This document shows, piece after piece, positions 1 to 5,572 of a DNA stretch of 5,655 nucleotides (positions are counted from its first letter, which is position 1; each line of letters starts with the position of its first letter). Made by a program: the position numbers and the translations under genes. The notes below the pieces were generated by a model, which was given only the letters and a program-made list of their open reading frames with translations, did not search any database and was not told the origin of the DNA. The DNA is taken from assembly GCA_964454335.1 (NCBI GenBank), contig CAYVVT010000037.1:1-5655 (forward strand), given 5' to 3'. The stretch is from CAYVVT01 sp964454335. GTDB taxonomy: Bacteria; Fidelibacterota; UBA8477; JABMPR01.

Positions 1-9
1 CCTGCTTGT

Positions 10-39
10 AAGGCAGGAAACACCTGCTTTTATCTTATT
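10..39 (+). terminator. Possible rho-independent terminator of an upstream gene
   Basis: AAGGCAGG (10-17) can pair with CCTGCTTT (23-30), giving eight pairs of which one is G-T, around a five-base AAACA loop. A T-rich stretch (28-39, interrupted by A, C and A) follows. This is the layout of an intrinsic terminator for a + strand gene ending before the window. The stem is short and the T tract imperfect. A second CCTGC at 1-5 can compete for the same GCAGG, so an alternative hairpin exists at 1-17. Confidence 0.4.
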
Positions 40-82
40 GATATTACTTTAGTTAGGGCCTGTTATGAAAATGGGTGGCCCG

Positions 83-108
83 CCTATTGGTAGCCTGCCC
101 GATTGGTA
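83..108. repeat. Imperfect 10-bp direct repeat, CC(T/G)ATTGGTA
   Basis: CCTATTGGTA at 83-92 recurs as CCGATTGGTA at 99-108, with one mismatch and a 16-bp repeat period. It lies upstream of the candidate promoter, where an activator or regulator could bind. The period is not a whole number of codons or an exact multiple of the helical turn, and a repeat this short may be chance. Confidence 0.3.
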
Positions 109-132
109 TTGTTTGAGGATCATTGAAATTCC

Positions 133-163
133 TTGATTCGGTATTGACCTCGTCATAGCTTTG
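133..163 (+). promoter_or_regulatory. Candidate Bacteroidota-type promoter for the operon
   Basis: TTG at 133-135, a 20-base spacer, then TAGCTTTG at 156-163. This matches the primary-sigma promoter pattern described for Bacteroidota (TTG, 17-23 bases, TAnnTTTG). Transcription would begin roughly at 168-172, leaving a leader of about 40 bases that carries the palindrome at 190-209. An alternative sigma70-like pair, TTGACC (144-149) with AACAAT (165-170), has a short 15-base spacer and looks weaker. Whether this organism uses the Bacteroidota pattern depends on its lineage, which is only inferred. Confidence 0.35.
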
Positions 164-189
164 CAACAATTCTTTCAGAAAAGAAGATT

Positions 190-209
190 TATGTAAGCGG
201 GGTTACATA
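190..209. promoter_or_regulatory. Palindrome overlapping the first start codon, candidate operator
   Basis: TATGTAA (190-196) and TTACATA (203-209) are perfect reverse complements around a six-base GCGGGG spacer. The last base of the right arm is the A of the M20 start codon. Lying just downstream of the candidate promoter, it could be a repressor site or a weak mRNA hairpin over the translation start. The half-sites TGTAA/TTACA equal those I recall for the RpiR-family regulator HexR of Proteobacteria, but there the spacer is five AT-rich bases rather than six GC-rich ones. That makes it only a suggestive link to the RpiR gene downstream. The GGGG in the spacer (199-202) also serves as the only visible ribosome-binding sequence for the gene. 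Confidence 0.35.
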
Positions 210-1309
210 TGCCAAATATCCTTGATGGATTGATCGGACAGTTTAGTTCACTGGCCGAGATAAATGCTCCATCAGGGGAAGAAAGAGCTGTGGCAGATTA
301 TCTGATCAAATTTGCTGAAACACATAGCATAGACATCAGCGAGGACGATGCGGGTACATTTGGTGACAGTGATGCCGGTAATATCACTATGCAGATCAAC
401 GGGGGAGGTAAGACTGCTTTTTTTACCCATATGGATACCGCTCGACCAACAAGCAATCTTGTTATACAACACCTGGCTGACCGCCTCACATCCGATGGAA
501 AGACTGTTCTGGGAGTTGATAATCGAGCAGGTATCGCCATTCTCCTGCAAGCCCTGAAGTCAATTACTGGTGATGTGAACAATTCTTCAGCTTTCACAGT
601 TGTTTTTACAATCAGAGAAGAGAGCAGCCTTGCTGGAGCAATCCACCTGAACGTTCCAGATACCATACTGCGTGGATACGCATTCGATTCCAGTCATCGA
701 CCGGGCACCTACATTTACAAAGCTCCCGGGGCAATCCGATTCGAAATCCAGGTAAATGGTCGTCCGGCCCATTCCGGTATTTCTCCAGAAAAGGGAGTGA
801 ACGCCCTGCTTATTGCTACGAAGGCGATGCATGCGTTACCGCTAGGGAGAATCGACAAGCAATCAACTATGAATATTGGACCCTTTCACTCGAATACAGC
901 ACCCAATGTCGTACCATCTAGAGTTAATCTGATCGGTGAGATCCGTACATTCAACAAGACACGTATGGATGAAATTGAAAATCTCGTCAAGAAACATTTC
1001 AGCGCTGCTTGCCGGGCATATGACGGCACATTCGAATATCAATCTGAGTGGGAGTTTTATCCCTATACCATAACTTCGGATTCAGAAGAAAGACGTATCC
1101 TTGAACAGGCACTGATAAACGTTGGCTGCGAACCGAATCCGGTCGCCTCCTTTGGTGGCAGTGATGCCAATGTTCTGAACGCAAAACTCATACCCACCAT
1201 AAATCTTGGGATCGGAGCACAGAATCCCCATTCCAATGATGAATTCATACTGTATGAAGATTTGTTAAAAGGACATGAGATAGCATTGGAGTTGATGAAT
1301 AATGAATGA
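209..1309 (+). CDS. M20-family metallopeptidase, PepT-like (di-/tripeptidase type)
   Basis: A 366-residue cytoplasmic (no signal peptide) zinc-dependent aminopeptidase or dipeptidase of the M20 family, closest in style to PepT-like proteins, whose length it matches. All expected active-site residues are visible: H74 and D76 in THMDT, bridging D104 in GVDNRAG, E137 as general base followed by metal ligand E138 in REES, D160 in AFDSS, and H341 in NPHSNDE. The dimerisation (lid) domain lies at about residues 170-280 and carries H188 in GRPAHSG, a residue usually contributed to the partner's active site. An in-frame TAA at 194-196 rules out an upstream start, so ATG 209 is the natural start; GGGG six bases before it is a modest ribosome-binding site. 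The gene overlaps the next by 8 bp. Family members cut diverse short peptides, so the substrate is unproven. Next to a cyanophycinase, a beta-Asp-Arg dipeptide is an attractive inferred substrate. Confidence 0.93.
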   Translation: MPNILDGLIGQFSSLAEINAPSGEERAVADYLIKFAETHSIDISEDDAGTFGDSDAGNITMQINGGGKTAFFTHMDTARPTSNLVIQHLADRLTSDGKTVLGVDNRAGIAILLQALKSITGDVNNSSAFTVVFTIREESSLAGAIHLNVPDTILRGYAFDSSHRPGTYIYKAPGAIRFEIQVNGRPAHSGISPEKGVNALLIATKAMHALPLGRIDKQSTMNIGPFHSNTAPNVVPSRVNLIGEIRTFNKTRMDEIENLVKKHFSAACRAYDGTFEYQSEWEFYPYTITSDSEERRILEQALINVGCEPNPVASFGGSDANVLNAKLIPTINLGIGAQNPHSNDEFILYEDLLKGHEIALELMNNE

Positions 1310-2165
1310 TCTAACGAAGTTGGTGCTGCTTGTTCTATTACTATCCGGCTGTCACCGGGCTGCTGAGGAAGCGCAAGGGGAACTGCTGATCATTGGAGGT
1401 GGTGTCGGAGCTCCCGTTATCATGGATCACATCGTAGAACTTGCGGGTGGACCGACAGGTCACATCGTCGTCCTGCCTCAAGCCAGCGGAGATCCTTTGG
1501 AAGCTGGAAAATACATGCAGGAAAAATTCGTTTCTCATGGTATTGCTACGGCGGAATATCTGCTGTTTGACAGCAGCAGTGTTGATGAACGTAAAAATAT
1601 CGAGGCCATCGACCGGGCAACGGGCATTTATTTCGGCGGCGGGGATCAGGCCTTGCTACAAAAAGCGCTGCTGGGTTCCAAACTGCTAGACAAGATCACG
1701 AATTTCTATGAGCAAGGTGGATTTATCAGCGGCAATAGTGCCGGTGCTGCAGTCATGAGTGCTTTGATGATCACCGGGAATGAACATAAAAACACTGACG
1801 AAGACCGACCTTTTTCGACTGTTGCGCCGGGAAACATCGAGTTACTTGAGGGATTCGGGTATATAACAGAAGGCATCATCGATCAGCATCATCTCAAACG
1901 ACGCCGCAACAATCGTGTCCTCAGCGTTGTACTGGAGCATCCGGATCTACTGGGAATTGCCATCGACGAAAGGACCGCCATTCACGTTGCTGCTGACAGG
2001 ACCTTTGAGGTGATTGGCGAGGGTACGGTTGTTATCTATGATGCCCGGTGTGCATCAGACATCCGTACAGACAGTCATGATAATTTTGCTGTCGATGGTT
2101 TGAAGCTCTCCATCCTGAAAGCAGGTGATCACTTCAGCATGATCTCAGGCCGGCGTATAAAATGA
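1302..2165 (+). CDS. Cyanophycinase-like S51-family serine peptidase, predicted lipoprotein
   Basis: A 287-residue protein with a short lipoprotein signal: hydrophobic residues 6-14 and lipobox LSGC with C17 as the lipidated cysteine. The mature enzyme is therefore outside the cytoplasm, anchored to a membrane. The S51 fold (cyanophycinase, PepE) is indicated by LLIIGGG (28-34), FGGGDQ (111-116), the nucleophile S146 in GNSAGA (usually GTSAGA), and GIAIDERTA (218-226). A D194-Q195-H196 motif is followed by R200, R202 and R205. This is the same spacing as the catalytic His and substrate-binding arginines that I recall for Synechocystis CphB, which favours true cyanophycinase over aspartyl dipeptidase PepE. 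Cyanophycinases cut poly-Asp-Arg into beta-Asp-Arg dipeptides. GGAG at 1288-1291 lies ten bases before the start. The gene overlaps its neighbours by 8 and 4 bp, implying translational coupling. A related isopeptide substrate remains possible. Confidence 0.87.
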   Translation: MNDLTKLVLLVLLLSGCHRAAEEAQGELLIIGGGVGAPVIMDHIVELAGGPTGHIVVLPQASGDPLEAGKYMQEKFVSHGIATAEYLLFDSSSVDERKNIEAIDRATGIYFGGGDQALLQKALLGSKLLDKITNFYEQGGFISGNSAGAAVMSALMITGNEHKNTDEDRPFSTVAPGNIELLEGFGYITEGIIDQHHLKRRRNNRVLSVVLEHPDLLGIAIDERTAIHVAADRTFEVIGEGTVVIYDARCASDIRTDSHDNFAVDGLKLSILKAGDHFSMISGRRIK

Positions 2166-3559
2166 TAAGTCTTCGCAGCAAATCCCCGGATACCTTTGTT
2201 ATCCTGTTTACGATCCTGATCATTGTTGCTGTTATGACCTGGATCATCCCCGGGGGTGCTTTTGACACTCAGGAGGTCAATGGCCGTGTTGAAGTCGTCC
2301 CCGGTACTTTCAAGGAGATTTCCAACGATCCCCAGGGCATCGGAGCCGTTTTAATGGCACCGATCAGGGGTTTTGTTGATGCGGCCCTTATAATCGGCTT
2401 TGTTCTGCTCGTCGGAGGCACTTTCGGTGTGCTACAGCGGACCGGGGCAATAAATGCAGGTATTGCAACACTGGCGAGGGCACACAGCCAATCCCAAATT
2501 GTAAGAGCCCTTACCATTCCACTGTTCATGACCATTTTTTCCCTGGCCGGGGCGGTATTCGGGATGAGTGAGGAGATCATACCCTTCATTATCATTTTCA
2601 TTCCGCTGGCCATCAAGATCGGCTATGACAGCATGGTGGGGGTAGCGATTCCATTCCTTGGCGCCGGAGTCGGGTTTGCCGGTGCATTCTTGAATCCATT
2701 TACAGTGGGGATCGCACAGGGCATTGCAGAAGTACCACTCTTCTCAGGTTTGGGTTATCGGTTTGTGTTATGGTCCACAGCAACCCTGCTCGCCATACTC
2801 TACGTCATGCGTTATGCCAGACGAATCAAAAAAGATCCCAAAAGCAGTCTTACTTATGAGGCTGATAGTGAAAAGAGAGCAGAATACCTGAACGATGCAG
2901 ATAAGTCTGAGCTGGTCCTGGAACCAAGGCATAAACAGGTACTTGCTGCATTTACCGTCGGTATTCTCGTCCTGGTCTGGGGTGTTTTAGCCTGGCAATG
3001 GTATATTAAGGAGATTGCCGGTCTGTTCCTGGCTACTGGCTTGAGCGTGGGGATAATCGGTCGGCTCAGCGTTAAGGAAATTACCAGATCCTTCACTGAA
3101 GGAGCAAAAGGACTGGTAATGACTGCACTGATCATTGGTTTGGCCCGTGGGATTCTGATCATCGCCCGGGATGGACAGATCATCGACACGATCTTGAATT
3201 CGTTGTCCTCATTGCTTGTCGGCCTGCACCCGATCCTCTCATCCCAATTCATGTTCATAACCCAGACCCTGATCAATTTCTTGGTTCCCTCAGGCAGCGG
3301 GCAGGCTGCTCTGACGATGCCTGTTATGGCACCTTTGGCAGATCTGATCGGTGTATCACGGCAGACCGCCGTACTCGCATATCAGATGGGAGATGGTTTT
3401 GGCAACATGATCATCCCAACGTCTGCCGTAACAATGGGGGTTCTGACGCTGGCAGGCATCCCCTGGGAACGCTGGGTAAGATGGATCCTGCTTCTGGAAG
3501 TATATTTCCTGATCCTGGGCTTTTTGTTCCTGATCCCCCCTTATCTCTTAGCGTGGTGA
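2162..3559 (+). CDS. YfcC-family (DcuC superfamily) membrane transporter
   Basis: A 465-residue polytopic inner-membrane carrier of the YfcC/DcuC type, whose members are annotated as C4-dicarboxylate or basic amino-acid (arginine/ornithine-like) carriers. Evidence: the N-terminal helix ending TWIIPGGAFD (26-35), GMSEE (134-138) before a helix, NPFTVGIAQG (178-187), the re-entrant-type PSGSGQAALTMP (376-387), and YQMGDGFGNMIIPTSA (407-422). About 12 hydrophobic segments are visible, split by a charged loop at about 219-256. Length is typical or slightly short for the family. ATG 2162 shares the ATGA overlap with the preceding stop, so translation is probably coupled; no strong ribosome-binding site is seen. 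Its place between two peptide-hydrolase genes and a secreted protein suggests import of the released dipeptide, arginine or aspartate. That substrate is inferred; the family assignment is firm. Confidence 0.92.
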   Translation: MISLRSKSPDTFVILFTILIIVAVMTWIIPGGAFDTQEVNGRVEVVPGTFKEISNDPQGIGAVLMAPIRGFVDAALIIGFVLLVGGTFGVLQRTGAINAGIATLARAHSQSQIVRALTIPLFMTIFSLAGAVFGMSEEIIPFIIIFIPLAIKIGYDSMVGVAIPFLGAGVGFAGAFLNPFTVGIAQGIAEVPLFSGLGYRFVLWSTATLLAILYVMRYARRIKKDPKSSLTYEADSEKRAEYLNDADKSELVLEPRHKQVLAAFTVGILVLVWGVLAWQWYIKEIAGLFLATGLSVGIIGRLSVKEITRSFTEGAKGLVMTALIIGLARGILIIARDGQIIDTILNSLSSLLVGLHPILSSQFMFITQTLINFLVPSGSGQAALTMPVMAPLADLIGVSRQTAVLAYQMGDGFGNMIIPTSAVTMGVLTLAGIPWERWVRWILLLEVYFLILGFLFLIPPYLLAW

Positions 3560-3603
3560 AGGATTTTTCATATTCAAAAGAAACAAAGAAAAGGATGAAA
3601 ATC

Positions 3604-4725
3604 ATGCAAACTTTTAGACAACTCATCTTCATCGGTCTATTCATTGCACCTGTATTTCTCATCTCTCAGGTCTGGGTCAGCAGTGATTCTATTGGCTTCA
3701 AGATGAAAAATTATGGTGAACTCGAGATCTTTGGACCTGTGGCCACCGGGGATACCGTAAAACAGGTTGACCGCATCACCCCTTTGGTGGGCGTTAGTGA
3801 ATCAGCGGTGTTCGATTATATGGAAGATGCGGACACGGATGAATCGGCCGTGCTTATCGCTTCGCCAACCCTGAGCGATATGGAAGGCTATACCAGCATC
3901 AACAATTACTATTCCTTTTCCCCACCAGACGTCCATGTGGCAATCTCTACCTATGCCTGGGATGCTGCTGAATACGTCATCGCAAAGATGGTGCTCACAA
4001 ATATCGGATCTGAAGCATTTGATGGACGCATCGGCTTTGAGATCATTCCGCAGATCGCCGAGGATTATGACGGGATCAGCAGCTGGATCCCGGATGGTGA
4101 ATTTCTGGATATGACCAAGAGCGGTGAAAATCATGTTGGCATCAAATTTTTGTCCCATCCGATGACATCATTAAGCCAATTCGTCTGGTACAGTGGATAT
4201 AACGGATCAGATTCGGATCTTTATAACTGGATGAACTACGGGCAGTTCGACACGACCGTGACCTGCGACGACCCGGCTGATGGTATTGTTTCCATCCCGG
4301 CAACAGATCCGGTGACCATGGAACCGGATGTGGGGATCACTTTCTTCTACTGTGTCGCGAGAGGTCAGACCCTGGAAGCACTGGGGATGAATATTGATGC
4401 AGCTGAGGCTGCCTTCTACTCAATCTTTGCGGTGGCAGTGGATGAACCGGCCCTGCATCCGCAGTCTAATGTTCTGTCACAGAATTACCCGAATCCGTTC
4501 AATCCCTCAACTGAGATCAATTTCGTTCTTCCTCAGGCTGGTAAAGCTACGCTGAACATACATAAGCTAAATGGTGAATTAGTTCAAACGCTACAGCAGG
4601 GGTGGATGTCGGCAGGTAGTCACACCTTCAGTTTTACAGCCGAAGATCTTCCCTCAGGAATTTACATTTACAGTCTCCTCAGTGGTGGTACCCAGATCAA
4701 GAAGAAAATGACGCTGCTTAAATAG
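3604..4725 (+). CDS. Secreted protein with T9SS type A C-terminal sorting domain, function unknown
   Basis: A 373-residue exported protein. The open frame extends upstream to 3481 inside the transporter gene, but that extension is the shadow of another frame. AAGGA at 3591-3595 lies eight bases before ATG 3604, whereas ATG 3595 would overlap it, so 3604 is preferred. Residues 1-21 form a signal peptide (R5, then a hydrophobic stretch to about S21). The middle (about 22-285) is rich in predicted beta strands and resembles no enzyme I recognise; no catalytic motif is evident and only two cysteines occur (C221, C250). Residues about 290-373 are the sorting domain, with QNYPNPFNPST at 293-303, a beta-sandwich pattern including LPSGIYIY (349-356), and a lysine-rich end (KKKMTLLK). 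Such domains direct outer-membrane export and surface attachment in FCB bacteria. It may bind substrate or assemble at the cell surface, which is inference from its position between the transporter and the regulator. Confidence 0.88.
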   Translation: MQTFRQLIFIGLFIAPVFLISQVWVSSDSIGFKMKNYGELEIFGPVATGDTVKQVDRITPLVGVSESAVFDYMEDADTDESAVLIASPTLSDMEGYTSINNYYSFSPPDVHVAISTYAWDAAEYVIAKMVLTNIGSEAFDGRIGFEIIPQIAEDYDGISSWIPDGEFLDMTKSGENHVGIKFLSHPMTSLSQFVWYSGYNGSDSDLYNWMNYGQFDTTVTCDDPADGIVSIPATDPVTMEPDVGITFFYCVARGQTLEALGMNIDAAEAAFYSIFAVAVDEPALHPQSNVLSQNYPNPFNPSTEINFVLPQAGKATLNIHKLNGELVQTLQQGWMSAGSHTFSFTAEDLPSGIYIYSLLSGGTQIKKKMTLLK

Positions 4726-4732
4726 ATCACTG

Positions 4733-5572
4733 ATGATGGTACGGGAACGAATTAGATCTCTTCATTCGGAATTACCTCCTAATCAGAAGGCGATAGCCGA
4801 GATCATCCTCGATCATCTCGAGGATATACCTTTTTGGAACATAAGTACCCTGGCAAAAGAAGCGGGTACCAGTTCCGCCAGTGTGGTCCGGCTTGCCCAG
4901 CGCCTGGGATATTCGGGGTATCCGGCGATGCGGGAAGAGATCGGAAACCTGCTGCGCCAGGATATGAATCGGGAATATGTATCCTCCGTTCAAACCCTGG
5001 AAGGCGATGTTCTAAGCATGGTGGCCAATCAGGATGTCAGAGATATCAATGACACTTTGAACCAGTTGAACCGAAAAGATTTTGGGACTGCCATCGATTA
5101 CATCCTTGCGGCCCGGAAGATCCACACGGCTGGACTGGGGATCTCTTATCTGATGTCGGACATCCTGGCCTATCAGTTGAATCAGGTCGGCATAGATGCG
5201 GCAGTACTGAGGCCGGGATCGATCAGCTTTCTTGAACAGACGGCCTTCTTCGATCCCGATGACCTGCTCATTGCCATATCGTATCCACCCTATTCTGAAG
5301 AGACCGTCGAACTGGCGAAGCAGTCCCATGATATGGGCTTGAAAATTGTAGCTATAACAAACAAGCTTGCGGCACCCCTAAGCTTCCATGCAGATATCAC
5401 ACTGCCTGTCAGAAGTGAAAATGTCCTGTTCACAAATGCATTCGCCGCCATTTCCGTGATCATCAATGCCATGGCCACTGAATGCGCGCACCGGGATAAG
5501 GACAAAGCGCAAAGCATATTGGCACACTTTCAAACAATAAATGGACACTCCCATGGACAGACCAACGACTAA
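4733..5572 (+). CDS. RpiR-family transcriptional regulator (HTH-SIS)
   Basis: A 279-residue cytoplasmic regulator of typical family length. The N-terminal HTH_6/RpiR domain (about 1-77) contains the helix-turn-helix ISTLAKEAGTSSASVVRLAQ (37-56) followed by LGYSGYPAMR. The SIS ligand domain (about 120-250) has TAGLGISYLMSD (132-143) and LLIAISYPPYSEETVELA (178-195). RpiR proteins usually sense phosphosugars through a serine-rich SxSGxT-like loop. Here that loop reads SYPPYSEET, so the ligand may differ. The start is 7 bp after the preceding stop with no clear ribosome-binding site, so translation is likely coupled. ATG 4736 is an equally possible start. The gene probably controls this operon, and the palindrome at 190-209 is one candidate target. 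A gene-internal inverted repeat at 4805-4825 could allow autoregulation, but this is weak. Confidence 0.93.
   Translation: MMVRERIRSLHSELPPNQKAIAEIILDHLEDIPFWNISTLAKEAGTSSASVVRLAQRLGYSGYPAMREEIGNLLRQDMNREYVSSVQTLEGDVLSMVANQDVRDINDTLNQLNRKDFGTAIDYILAARKIHTAGLGISYLMSDILAYQLNQVGIDAAVLRPGSISFLEQTAFFDPDDLLIAISYPPYSEETVELAKQSHDMGLKIVAITNKLAAPLSFHADITLPVRSENVLFTNAFAAISVIINAMATECAHRDKDKAQSILAHFQTINGHSHGQTND
4805..4825. repeat. Perfect 8-bp inverted repeat inside the regulator gene
   Basis: ATCCTCGA (4805-4812) and TCGAGGAT (4818-4825) are perfect reverse complements around a five-base spacer. They lie about 70 bases after the regulator start, in codons for ILDHLED. About one such repeat is expected by chance in a window this size, so its meaning as an operator or hairpin is doubtful. 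Confidence 0.25.

Larger units (their letters stand above)
1..208. other. Intergenic leader with no convincing gene
   Basis: This stretch before the first gene has no convincing coding region and no tRNA-like structure that I can see. It holds the possible terminator, a candidate promoter, a 10-bp imperfect direct repeat and a palindrome touching the first start codon. The only open frame beginning with ATG is a 23-codon one at 65-136, preceded by AGGG at 55-58. It resembles no leader peptide I know and has no run of regulatory codons, so I do not call it a gene. Confidence 0.6.

Noticed and set aside
56..81. GGGCC/GGCCC inverted repeat in the leader
   Set aside because: Only five base pairs with a 16-base loop; expected by chance.
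191..196. ATGTAA start-stop pair before the M20 gene, preceded by purine-rich AAGAAG
   Set aside because: Could be a minimal regulatory ORF, but it is fully explained as the left arm of the palindrome; no evidence of translation.
298..666. Antisense open frame of 122 codons within the M20 gene
   Set aside because: Lies wholly opposite a gene with intact catalytic motifs, and its translation shows no recognisable domain; a shadow frame.
2854..3276. Antisense open frame of 140 codons within the transporter gene
   Set aside because: Opposite conserved membrane segments; Ser/Arg/Pro-rich composition typical of the reverse complement of hydrophobic coding sequence.
3506..3536. Direct repeat TTCCTGATCC at 3506-3515 and 3527-3536
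   Set aside because: The copies are 21 bases (seven codons) apart and encode repeated Phe-Leu-Ile in a membrane helix; explained by coding content.
3481..3603. Upstream extension of the T9SS-protein reading frame, from ATG 3481
   Set aside because: It overlaps the end of the transporter gene in another frame, would put 41 residues rich in Pro and Asp before a normal signal peptide, and a good ribosome-binding site (3591-3595) points to ATG 3604.
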